A stretch of DNA of 20,898 bases from JBEKVE01 sp049514335. Lineage in GTDB: Bacteria > Actinomycetota > Acidimicrobiia > Acidimicrobiales > UBA8190. The notes below the pieces were generated by a model. It searched no databases and was not told where the DNA came from. It worked only from the letters and a program-made list of their open reading frames with translations. Every line of letters starts with the position of its first letter. Positions within the stretch are counted from its first letter, which is position 1. Positions 7,119 through 14,271 of the stretch are shown piece after piece. The stretch lies in assembly GCA_049514335.1 (NCBI GenBank), contig JBEKVE010000034.1, forward strand, positions 1-20,898. The letters run 5' to 3'. The position numbers and the translations under genes are program-made.

Positions 7119-7913
7119 TCAGGAGCCGCCGGCGCGCTCGCGCACGTACTGGGCCGTGCCCGCCAGGAAGTTCTCGAGGTCGGCGGCCTTCCCCGCGGTG
7201 AGGCCGCCGAACCACGACGGCACGTAGACCTGCAGGCGCTCCTCGGCCAGGCCCGCCAGGACGGCGGCCACCGCCTCCTCGACGGGGATGGCCTCGACGT
7301 CGGCGGTGAAGGGGTCGTTGTCCGGCAAGGTGAACAGCTCGGTGTCGACGACGCCGGGGTAGACCACCATGACCTTCACCCCCGTGTCCCACAGGTCGAC
7401 GGCCATGGACTCGGAGAACACGGCCAGCGCCGCCTTGGATGCGCCGTAGGCGGCCTCGCCCGGGGAGCTCAGGGTGGCGGCCACCGACGAGACGTTCACG
7501 ATGCGACCCTCGCCTCGTTCGAGCATGGCGGGAAGAAGCGCCAGCGTGAGCTGCACGGGGCTCGAGTAGTTGATGCGCATGACGGCGTCGACCGTGGCCG
7601 CGTCGAGCCGGCTGACGTGACGGCGCTTGGGGATCCCGGCGTTGTTGACGAGCACGTCGACGCCTCCGAGCTCGGCCGCCGCCGCGTGCGCCAGGCGCTC
7701 GACGGCGGCGGGATCGGCGAGGTCTGCCACCCACATGCGTGACGCCGGAGCGTGACGTTGGCACCGCTCGAGGACCTCGGCCAGCTGATCGTGGCGCCGG
7801 GCGCAGATGCCGACCGTGGCCCCCGCCTTCGCCAACGCCTCGGCCAACCCCGCCCCGATCCCCGACGACGCTCCCGTCACGAGAACCTTCCGCCCTGCCA
7901 CGTCGTAGGCCAT
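7119..7913 (-). CDS. SDR family oxidoreductase (classical)
   Basis: Short-chain dehydrogenase/reductase of 264 residues. TGASSGIG is at 13-20, NNAG at 90-93, the catalytic Ser in VSS (142-143) and Y156xxxK160. The residues after the second strand (ICARRHDQL, 36-44) carry two arginines, which in this family usually means NADP(H). The C-terminal part (PSWFGGLTAGKAADLENFL) resembles DltE/YqjQ-like SDRs that act on acyl or lipid substrates, but this is weak. The ATG at 7913 has GGGGAGGGG just upstream and is preferred over longer in-frame starts. A -10-like TACATT lies at 7944-7949. The gene is divergent from the membrane protein at 8055. Confidence 0.91.
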   Translation of the reverse strand: MAYDVAGRKVLVTGASSGIGAGLAEALAKAGATVGICARRHDQLAEVLERCQRHAPASRMWVADLADPAAVERLAHAAAAELGGVDVLVNNAGIPKRRHVSRLDAATVDAVMRINYSSPVQLTLALLPAMLERGEGRIVNVSSVAATLSSPGEAAYGASKAALAVFSESMAVDLWDTGVKVMVVYPGVVDTELFTLPDNDPFTADVEAIPVEEAVAAVLAGLAEERLQVYVPSWFGGLTAGKAADLENFLAGTAQYVRERAGGS

Positions 7914-7943
7914 GACCCCTCCCCGTCCCTCTGCGCCCGCCGC

Positions 7944-7949
7944 AATGTA
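7944..7949 (-). promoter_or_regulatory. Putative -10 element (TACATT) of the SDR at 7119-7913
   Basis: The minus strand reads TACATT, predicting a transcript start near 7936 and a leader of about 23 nt with the Shine-Dalgarno sequence. A perfect 8-bp palindrome CACCGGTG (7953-7960) lies 3 nt upstream of the element, where a repressor could act. The 141-nt divergent interval 7914-8054 holds this, two copies of CACCGTG (8004, 8017) and the opposing promoter. Confidence 0.4.
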
Positions 7950-8041
7950 CGCCACCGGTGACGGCCCGGCTCGGTGCAGCGCTCCGCCACCGACCCGGGT
8001 CGCCACCGTGTGACATCACCGTGAGAGAGGGGCGCGCCCCG

Positions 8042-8047
8042 TAGGCT
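8042..8047 (+). promoter_or_regulatory. Putative -10 element (TAGGCT) giving a leaderless membrane protein gene
   Basis: TAGGCT ends exactly 7 nt before GTG 8055, and no Shine-Dalgarno sequence is present. This repeats the arrangement seen before three other plus-strand genes in the window. No -35 was recognised at normal spacing. Confidence 0.45.
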
Positions 8048-8054
8048 TCCGGCA

Positions 8055-8837
8055 GTGTCCAGCACGAGCGAGCTGCCGGCCCGGACCCTCAGGCACGCCG
8101 AATGGGAGCTTCCCGAAGTCCTGGCGGCGGTGGTGCTCGTCGCCTTCGTGCTCATCACGGTGACGTCGGTGGTGAGCGGCATCGTGAGCGGCGTCGGCCA
8201 GGAGGAGGCGGGGTTCACCGCCGCCCAGGTGGTCGGGGTGGCGATGGGCAACGCCAGCAGCTGGGCCGATCCCCCGTTCGCCTTCGTGCTGCTCGTCGGC
8301 GTGGGCCTCGTGTGGTGGCAGGTCCGCATCTGGAGCGCGGAGATCGAGCTCGCCGGTGCGACCGACGGCGACGAGGCGGCTCCCGAGGGCGACAGCGAGA
8401 ACACCGTCCTGGTCGCCGCCTTCGACCATCTCCTGCGGGCCAAGTCCCTGGCCACCTGGGCCCTGCCCCTACTGGTGGTGGTCCTGAGCGCCTCTGTGGC
8501 CGACATCGTGTCGAGCTTCCTGCTCTACCGGGGCACGGGTGTCGGCGGCGGGGCCATCTGGTCCAGCCACATCGAGAGCATCGGCTTCGCCTGCGCCACG
8601 TGGGTCCTCGTGCTGGCCGGCCTGGTGGCCGCTTTGTACGTCCGGACCCAGGTGTCTCTGGAGTTCACCCTGGCCGAGGAGGCCGCCGGGGCGGTGGCGG
8701 GTGACGCGGGCACCGGCGCTCGGCGGGGCGCGGCGGCGGTGCTGGCGCCGGACGCCCCCTCGGCCGACAACGGAGGCGAGGGCGAGGCGCGGGGCCCGGT
8801 GACCGGGACGGTGCCACCGGAGCCCGACGACTCCTGA
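8055..8837 (+). CDS. Hypothetical four-helix membrane protein
   Basis: 260 residues, not recognised. Hydrophobic segments at about 22-45, 73-93, 134-157 and 174-195 predict four membrane helices. A charged loop follows helix 2 (about 96-118, rich in Asp and Glu), and there is a hydrophilic C-terminal tail of about 60 residues rich in Ala, Gly, Pro, Glu and Asp. There are no conserved enzymatic motifs, no signal peptidase site and no Cys clusters. GTG 8055 is chosen from the leaderless -10 geometry. It is divergent from the SDR at 7119-7913 and convergent with the P450 at 8868-10067, so neighbours give no strong clue. The codon use and the long helices make it a credible gene. Confidence 0.75.
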   Translation: MSSTSELPARTLRHAEWELPEVLAAVVLVAFVLITVTSVVSGIVSGVGQEEAGFTAAQVVGVAMGNASSWADPPFAFVLLVGVGLVWWQVRIWSAEIELAGATDGDEAAPEGDSENTVLVAAFDHLLRAKSLATWALPLLVVVLSASVADIVSSFLLYRGTGVGGGAIWSSHIESIGFACATWVLVLAGLVAALYVRTQVSLEFTLAEEAAGAVAGDAGTGARRGAAAVLAPDAPSADNGGEGEARGPVTGTVPPEPDDS

Positions 8838-8848
8838 TCTCGGCGGTA

Positions 8849-8865
8849 CGGGCCGGCGAGGCCCG
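8849..8865. terminator. Candidate bidirectional terminator hairpin
   Basis: CGGGCC (8849-8854) and GGCCCG (8860-8865) form a perfect 6-bp stem with a 5-nt loop. It fits in the 30-nt gap between the membrane protein's TGA (8835-8837) and the P450's TGA (8868-8870). No T-tract is present. Confidence 0.45.
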
Positions 8866-8867
8866 GG

Positions 8868-10067
8868 TCACCCTGCGGTCGTGGGCGTGGGGGTGAAGAC
8901 CACGGGGAGCGTCTCGAAGCCCACGATGAAGTTGGACTTCCGCAGCGGTCGGGGGTCCTCTCCATCGAGACGCAGGTCGGGGAGCCGGTCAAGGACCCGG
9001 TCCACCATGATGGAGATCTCGGCCCGGGCCAGGCGGTGCCCGAGGCACAGGTGGGCGCCGAACCCGAACGCCACGTGCTCGTTGGGGTCCCGCTCGATGT
9101 CGAAGGACTCCGGGTCGTCGAAGACGGTCTCGTCCCGGTTGGCCGAAGGGTACAGAAGCAGCACGTTCTGGCCGGCGCCGATGGTGTGTCCGTGCAGCTC
9201 GACGTCCACCGTGGCCCGGCGGTTCATGTTCTTGATGGGCGTGACCCACCGCAGCATCTCCTCGACCGCGCCGGGCAGCAGAGCCCGCTCGGTTCGCAGC
9301 CGCTCGAGCTGGTCGCCGCGGCGCAGCAGGGCCTCCATGCCGCCGCTGATGACGTGGCGCGACGTTTCGTCCCCCCCGATGAGCAGGAGCAGCGACTCGT
9401 GGACCAGCGAGTCGTCATCGAGGCGCTCGCCGTCGACCTCTCCCTGGACGAGCACGCCGAGCAGGTCGTCGGCGGAGCGGCTGCGGCGACGCTCGTCGAT
9501 GAGGGCGCGGATGTAGCTGTCCCACTCGATGAACGCGGCCGTGGCCTTGTCGAGAGCCTCGGGATCCTCAGATCCCTGTGACATGAGCATGGTGTCGGAC
9601 CATTCCAGGAGCTTGGGCCAGTCTCCCGACGAGAAACCGAGCATGTCGGCGATGAGCACGACCGGCAGGGGGGCGGCGATGTCGGCCACGAAGTCACAGG
9701 CGCCGCGCTCGCACACGACGTCGATGATGTCGTCGCACACCGCTCGGATGCGCTCCTCGCTGTCGCGCACGGCCTGGGGGGTGAACCCGGCGCTCACCAA
9801 CCGCCGCCGCTTGCGGTGCTCGGGGGCGTCCTGGTCGATCATGTAGGGGAGCGGCATGTTGGGGCGTGACCCGCCCGCACTGGAGAACCGCTGCGGGTCC
9901 TGCCCGATGGCCCGGACGTCCTCGTACCGGGTGACGCCCCAGATGTCGTTGGCGGCGTCGTAGTACGCGGGCGCGTGGTGGCGCATCCAGGCGAAGGCCG
10001 GGAACGGGTCGGCGGCGTAGAAGGCGCCGCTCATGAGGTCGATCTCCGGAGCCATGGTGTGGGTCAC
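8868..10067 (-). CDS. Cytochrome P450, CYP142-like (steroid side-chain hydroxylase candidate)
   Basis: Soluble bacterial P450 of 399 residues, normal length. The I-helix oxygen-activation motif is LIGGDETSRH (229-238), the K-helix ExxR is E270-R273 and the heme loop FGFGAHLCLGHRLA has the axial ligand Cys341. From memory, long stretches (SNAGG/SSAGG, PLPYMIDQD, LLPGAVEEMLRWVTPIKNM, LPVVFTPT at the end) run close to M. tuberculosis CYP142A1. That enzyme oxidises the C26 methyl of cholesterol and cholest-4-en-3-one. A sterol or branched-chain lipid substrate is therefore likely but not proven. The GTG at 10067 follows GAGAGGAAG at usable spacing. No ferredoxin gene is adjacent. It is divergent from a DHA2 exporter across 131 nt. 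Confidence 0.92.
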   Translation of the reverse strand: MTHTMAPEIDLMSGAFYAADPFPAFAWMRHHAPAYYDAANDIWGVTRYEDVRAIGQDPQRFSSAGGSRPNMPLPYMIDQDAPEHRKRRRLVSAGFTPQAVRDSEERIRAVCDDIIDVVCERGACDFVADIAAPLPVVLIADMLGFSSGDWPKLLEWSDTMLMSQGSEDPEALDKATAAFIEWDSYIRALIDERRRSRSADDLLGVLVQGEVDGERLDDDSLVHESLLLLIGGDETSRHVISGGMEALLRRGDQLERLRTERALLPGAVEEMLRWVTPIKNMNRRATVDVELHGHTIGAGQNVLLLYPSANRDETVFDDPESFDIERDPNEHVAFGFGAHLCLGHRLARAEISIMVDRVLDRLPDLRLDGEDPRPLRKSNFIVGFETLPVVFTPTPTTAG

Positions 10068-10185
10068 GACGCTTCCTCTCGTCCGATTCGCTCATGGTCG
10101 CACCGTGGCCTGTGCCGCACAAGCGGGAGGAGGCGCCGCGACGTGGGCTTCTGTCGCCGCGGTCCTCGGTCTCAGGTGACCTCGG

Positions 10186-10191
10186 TACCAT
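10186..10191 (+). promoter_or_regulatory. Putative -10 element (TACCAT) giving a leaderless exporter gene
   Basis: TACCAT ends exactly 7 nt before GTG 10199. The open frame extends upstream to 10094, but the intervening codons read like non-coding sequence and the transmembrane part starts only after residue 20 of the shorter form. This supports GTG 10199. Confidence 0.5.
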
Positions 10192-10198
10192 CGCTCAC

Positions 10199-11983
10199 GT
10201 GGGCATGGGCATCGGGACACCAGGGTCGAGCGGCACGCGGACCGACGCCGGCTCCGACGGCTACAAGTGGGTGGCGCTCATCAACACCACCCTGGGCATG
10301 CTCATGGCCACCATCGACGGGTCGATCATGCTCATCTCCCTCCCCGACATCTTCCGGGGCATCCGGCTCGATCCCCTGCAACCGGGCAACAGCTTCTACC
10401 TGTTGTGGATGATCCTGAGCTTCCTGGTGGTCACGAGCGTGCTGGTGGTGAACCTCGGGCGCCTCGGCGACATCTACGGCCGGGTGCGCATGTACAACCT
10501 GGGCTTCGCCGTGTTCACGTTCTTCTCCCTGCTGCTCACCGTGACGTGGCTGAGCGGGCCGGCGGCGGGTTGGTGGTTGATCATCGTGCGCATCTTCCAG
10601 GGTGTGGGCGCCGCCATGCTCATCGCCAACTCGGCCGCCATCCTCACCGACGCCTTCCCCGAGACCCAAAGGGGTATGGCCCTCGGCATCAACCAGGCGG
10701 CCGGCATCAGCGGGACCTTCATCGGGCTCGTCCTGGGGGGCATTCTCGCCCCCATCAACTGGCGGCTCATCTTCCTCGTGTCGGTGCCCATCGGTCTGTT
10801 CGGCACCGTCTGGGGCTACATGCGACTGCGGGAGGTGGGCGAGCGCCACCGGGCGCACATCGACTGGCCCGGCAACATCACCTTCGCCCTCGGGCTCGTG
10901 TCGATCATGGTCGGCATCACCTACGGCATCGAGCCCCACGGCGGCCACACCATGGGCTGGACCGGTCCCGCCGTCATCTCCGAGCTGGCCGTCGGTGTGG
11001 CGCTGCTGGGGGCCTTCGCCGTGATCGAGACCCGCGCCGCCAACCCCATGTTCCGCCTGGCGCTGTTCAGGATCCGGGCCTTCACCGCCGGCGTGCTGGC
11101 CAGCTTCCTCGCCGCTGTGGGCCGGGGCGGGCTCATGTTCATGCTCATCATCTGGCTCCAGGGCATCTGGCTGCCCCGGCACGGCTTCGACTTCGCCCGC
11201 ACCCCGCTGTGGGCGGGCATCTACATGCTGCCGCTCACCACCGGGTTCCTCGTGTCGGGCCCGGTGTCGGGCATCCTGTCGGACCGCTTCGGCGCCAGAC
11301 CCTTCGCCACGGGCGGGATGGTCGCCTCGGCGGCGGCTTTCGTCGCGCTCGAGCTGCTCCCCATCGACTTCACCTACTGGCAGTTCGGTTTGATCCTGCT
11401 GTTCCTGGGCCTGTCCATGGGATCGTTCGGCTCCCCCAACCGGGCCGGGGTCATGAACAGCCTCCCCCCCCAGCACCGCGGGGCCGGATCGGGGATGAAT
11501 TCCACCTTCCAGAATTCGGCCCAGGTCCTGTCGATCGGCATCTTCTTCACCCTCATGATCGTGGGCCTGGCCTCGGCGCTGCCCACCGCCATCTTCCACG
11601 GCCTGGTGCACGAGGGTGTGCCCGCGCCCACCGCTTCGCGCGTGGCCTCGTTACCGCCGGTGTCGACGCTGTTCGCCGCCTTCCTCGGCACGAACCCGAT
11701 GCAGCACCTGCTCGGCAACGCCGTGCTGGCGCACCTCCCGCCCGGCCACGCTGCGGTGATCACGGGGCGGCGGTTCTTCCCCGCCCTCATCTCGGTGCCG
11801 TTCCGCCAGGGGCTCCATGCCGCCTTCGACTTCGCCATCATCTCCTGTCTGGTGGCGGCGTGGGCGTCGTGGCTCCGGGGCGGCAAGTACGTCTACAGCG
11901 ACAGGTCCGAAACCGAGACCTATCCGCCCCACGAGGCGCACGACGGCACCGAGACCGCCACAGTGGCGGCGGGGGCCGGCTGA
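10199..11983 (+). CDS. MFS transporter, DHA2 (EmrB/QacA-like) drug:H+ antiporter family
   Basis: Inner-membrane proton-driven exporter of 594 residues with about 14 predicted helices, the usual DHA2 topology but with a longer loop near the C-terminal end. Helix 1 carries MLMATIDGSIMLISLPDI, equivalent to the LDxTIVNVALP signature. Motif A is GRLGDIYGRVRM (87-98). The motif C region is GISGTFIGLVLGG followed by INWRLIFLVSVPIG, as in EmrB. A 70-residue hydrophilic segment (FHGLVHEGVPAP...ITGRRFFP) before the last helix is unusual and probably extracytoplasmic. The tail is acidic and Thr-rich. It is divergent from the CYP142-like P450 and convergent with the LEH-like gene. No TetR-type repressor is adjacent. 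Substrate unknown. Confidence 0.92.
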   Translation: MGMGIGTPGSSGTRTDAGSDGYKWVALINTTLGMLMATIDGSIMLISLPDIFRGIRLDPLQPGNSFYLLWMILSFLVVTSVLVVNLGRLGDIYGRVRMYNLGFAVFTFFSLLLTVTWLSGPAAGWWLIIVRIFQGVGAAMLIANSAAILTDAFPETQRGMALGINQAAGISGTFIGLVLGGILAPINWRLIFLVSVPIGLFGTVWGYMRLREVGERHRAHIDWPGNITFALGLVSIMVGITYGIEPHGGHTMGWTGPAVISELAVGVALLGAFAVIETRAANPMFRLALFRIRAFTAGVLASFLAAVGRGGLMFMLIIWLQGIWLPRHGFDFARTPLWAGIYMLPLTTGFLVSGPVSGILSDRFGARPFATGGMVASAAAFVALELLPIDFTYWQFGLILLFLGLSMGSFGSPNRAGVMNSLPPQHRGAGSGMNSTFQNSAQVLSIGIFFTLMIVGLASALPTAIFHGLVHEGVPAPTASRVASLPPVSTLFAAFLGTNPMQHLLGNAVLAHLPPGHAAVITGRRFFPALISVPFRQGLHAAFDFAIISCLVAAWASWLRGGKYVYSDRSETETYPPHEAHDGTETATVAAGAG

Positions 11984-12007
11984 GGGTTGAGCCGAACGCC
12001 CCGCTGC

Positions 12008-12024
12008 GGCCCGCGCTGCGGGCC
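12008..12024. terminator. Candidate bidirectional terminator hairpin
   Basis: GGCCCGC (12008-12014) and GCGGGCC (12018-12024) form a perfect 7-bp stem with a 3-nt loop. It lies between the exporter's TGA (11981-11983) and the stop of the convergent LEH-like gene (12050). It is the most stable of the convergent hairpins seen here and also lacks a T-tract. Confidence 0.5.
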
Positions 12025-12049
12025 CCGACCGGGACCCGGGCGTGACCCG

Positions 12050-12496
12050 TCAGGCCAGGCCCGTGGCGTCGAACACCCACGACAGATCAGCGTGCTCGAG
12101 CCGGTCGTGCCACGCCGGTGGCGCGGCGGCCATGAGCGTCTGCTGGTCCCAGTAGTCCTTCCACACCACGATCTTCCCGTCGCGCACGCGCTGCACCGAC
12201 ACGAAGGGGAGGGTGACGGACTCACCGGTCTCCCAGTGCCACACCTCCTCGTGCTCGGTCACGACGGTGTCGCCCTCGGACACCACCACGCCGGGGCGGT
12301 GCTCGTAGGCCGACAGGGTCTCGAGACCGAGCCGGAGCCTGGCCTCGATCGACGCCGGACCCCGGCCGGCGGCGGCGGGACCCACCGGCACGTCGTAGTA
12401 GATCGAGTCGGGAGCGAAGAACCTCCGTAGCGCGTCCCAGTCACGGGCGTACAGCGCCTCCCAGAAGGCAGCCACCACGGCGCGCGGCTCGCTCAC
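12050..12496 (-). CDS. NTF2-like protein resembling limonene-1,2-epoxide hydrolase, altered active site
   Basis: 148-residue NTF2/SnoaL-fold protein. The order FFAPDSIYYDVPVGP, VVTEHEEVWHW and DGKIVVWKDYWDQQ follows limonene-1,2-epoxide hydrolase (LEH, PF07858) almost block for block. Placed by eye against the Rhodococcus LEH active site, as I remember it, Tyr53 is kept (Y33) and Asp132 is kept (D114). Asn55 becomes D35, Arg99 becomes H82 and Asp101 becomes E84. The classic Arg-Asp pair is thus lost, so epoxide hydrolysis is doubtful; hydratase, isomerase or binding roles are open. GTG 12496 overlaps the TGA of the upstream amidohydrolase by 4 nt (GTGA), so translation is coupled and the two proteins probably serve one pathway. 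Confidence 0.85.
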   Translation of the reverse strand: MSEPRAVVAAFWEALYARDWDALRRFFAPDSIYYDVPVGPAAAGRGPASIEARLRLGLETLSAYEHRPGVVVSEGDTVVTEHEEVWHWETGESVTLPFVSVQRVRDGKIVVWKDYWDQQTLMAAAPPAWHDRLEHADLSWVFDATGLA

Positions 12497-14208
12497 CGCG
12501 CCCCTCGCACGAGCTCGCCCGGACGCGCCCCGGTGTCCTCGCCGCCCTCGAGCGTGACCACTCCCCGGTTGACGGTGAAGAGGTAGCCGGTGCTGCGCTG
12601 CACCAGACGCCGGGCGTTGCCGGGCAGATCGGTGACGAGCTCGGGCCGGCCCAGGCCCAGGCGGTCGAAGTCGATGACGTTGATGTCGGCCTTCGCCCCC
12701 TCGGCCAGGCGTCCCCGGTCACCGAGGCCGTACACCTCGGCCGTGGCGGAGGTGAGCATGCGCACCGCCTCCTCGACGGCGATCCGGCCCGCCGGCCGGT
12801 CGCGGGCCCAGTACGACAGCAAGAAGGTGGTCGTGCTGGCGTCGCAGGTCTGGCCGGCGTGCGCACCGCCGTCGCCCAGGCCGAACACCGACGTGGGGTG
12901 CACCAGCATGTGGCGCGCCGCGTCGAGGTTGCCGTCGGAGTAATTGAGGACGGGGGCGTTGAGCAGCTCCCGGCCGCCGTCGGCGACGATGTGGTCGTAG
13001 AGCTCCTCCCACGGTGAGCGTCCCGCCACGGCGGCGAGGGCGGCGATGCTCGTCGACGGAGGCGGCTCGTAGTCGGGCGGGTCCCCGAGAGGGAACGTCC
13101 GGGCCGGGTGCATGAAGCCGGCGATGACGGGGTCGTCCTGCAGCGCCGTCATCTCGTGCACGAGGCGCGCCCGGAATGCCGGGTCCGCCATGCGGGCCGC
13201 CTGCTCGGGCCACGCCAGCAACCCGATCTCCGCCCATGACGGGGCGAAATTGAAGGGGTGGAAGGTCTGCAGGCCGAGCAGGAGCGAGACCGTGCGCCCG
13301 TGGACCTGGGGCCGGACCGCCACGCCGTCGGCCGCGGCCGCAGCGGCCAGGTCGAGCATGAGCCGGTAGGCGCCGGGGTCGCTGTTGTTCTGGTTGAGGG
13401 CGAAGGTCACAGGCCGCCCGATGGCGTGCGACAGGCGGCGCATCCAGTCCATCTCCTTGGCCGGTGCGGCCAGGTCCTCACCGAGCGCCCCGGCCGGGGC
13501 GAGCTCGAACACGCCCGTGCCGAGCGCACCGAGCGCCGCTCCGATCCCGAAGAGCTCGTCCTCGGCGGCGAAGGTGCCCGGCACCGGCTCACCGTCTATG
13601 GCCCGGTGGGCGAGTGTGCGCGACGTCGAGAAGCCGAGCGCCCCGGCCTGGACGGCCTGGCGCACGATGGCGGCCATGGCCTCGATGTCGTCTTCGGAGG
13701 CGGGCTCGTTGCGCGCTCCGCGCTCACCCATGACGTAGGCACGCACGGCGCCGTGGGGAACCTGGGTCCCCACGTCGATGGCCTTGGGCGCGACCTGCAC
13801 GGCGTCGAGGAACTCGGGGAAGGTCTCCCATTCCCAGTGGATCCCGGCCGACAGGGCCGCGCCGGGGATGTCCTCCACCCCCTCCATGAGCCCGATGAGC
13901 CAGTCGTGGCGATCGGGGCGCACCGGCGCGAAGCCGACTCCGCAGTTGCCCGTCACCACCGTGGTGACTCCGTGCCAGCACGACGGGGTGAGCAGGGGGT
14001 CCCACGTGAGCTGGCCGTCGTAGTGGGTGTGGATGTCCACGAATCCGGGGGTGACGAGCGCCCCGTCGGCGTCGATCTCGCGTGTGGCGCGTCCGGCGAC
14101 CGCCCCCACCTCGACCACCACGCCGTGGCGGACGGCGACATCAGCGGTGCGCGCCGGTGCCCCGGTGCCGTCGACGACCGTTCCCCCTCGGACGACCAGG
14201 TCGTGCAT
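12493..14208 (-). CDS. Amidohydrolase, D-aminoacylase-like (N-acyl-D-amino-acid deacylase family)
   Basis: Metal-dependent amidohydrolase (Amidohydro_3 type) of 571 residues, somewhat longer than characterised D-aminoacylases (about 480). The small beta domain begins DLVVRGGTVVDGTGAP. The metal motif HTHYDGQ starts at H60; TGNCG (87-90) supplies the Cys typical of D-aminoacylases. A second conserved block GDGGAHAGQTCD is at 445-456, and the chain returns to the beta sandwich at RGRLAEGAKADINVIDFD. The family cleaves N-acyl-D-amino acids, but this longer clade is common in soil actinobacteria with untested substrates, so the name is only family level. ATG 14208 is chosen for GGAGGCGG just upstream. 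Its own -10 may be TAGCGT (14237-14242). It is coupled by GTGA to the LEH-like gene. Confidence 0.9.
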   Translation of the reverse strand: MHDLVVRGGTVVDGTGAPARTADVAVRHGVVVEVGAVAGRATREIDADGALVTPGFVDIHTHYDGQLTWDPLLTPSCWHGVTTVVTGNCGVGFAPVRPDRHDWLIGLMEGVEDIPGAALSAGIHWEWETFPEFLDAVQVAPKAIDVGTQVPHGAVRAYVMGERGARNEPASEDDIEAMAAIVRQAVQAGALGFSTSRTLAHRAIDGEPVPGTFAAEDELFGIGAALGALGTGVFELAPAGALGEDLAAPAKEMDWMRRLSHAIGRPVTFALNQNNSDPGAYRLMLDLAAAAAADGVAVRPQVHGRTVSLLLGLQTFHPFNFAPSWAEIGLLAWPEQAARMADPAFRARLVHEMTALQDDPVIAGFMHPARTFPLGDPPDYEPPPSTSIAALAAVAGRSPWEELYDHIVADGGRELLNAPVLNYSDGNLDAARHMLVHPTSVFGLGDGGAHAGQTCDASTTTFLLSYWARDRPAGRIAVEEAVRMLTSATAEVYGLGDRGRLAEGAKADINVIDFDRLGLGRPELVTDLPGNARRLVQRSTGYLFTVNRGVVTLEGGEDTGARPGELVRGAR

Positions 14209-14236
14209 GGTCCGCCTCCGCGCTCGCTCCAGCGCC

Positions 14237-14242
14237 ACGCTA
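14237..14242 (-). promoter_or_regulatory. Putative -10 element (TAGCGT) of the amidohydrolase gene
   Basis: The minus strand reads TAGCGT, predicting a start near 14230 and a leader of about 22 nt containing the Shine-Dalgarno sequence. CTCGCT (14223-14228) and AGCGAG (14242-14247) form an inverted repeat that brackets the predicted start site and could be an operator. Confidence 0.4.
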
Positions 14243-14271
14243 GCGAGTGGGCCGAGAGCCGGCGACCCCGG

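Noticed and set aside
10172..11611. A 479-codon open frame on the minus strand
   Set aside because: Antisense to the DHA2 exporter. The predicted product is a hydrophilic His/Gln/Asp/Gly-rich string, the mirror of membrane-helix codons.
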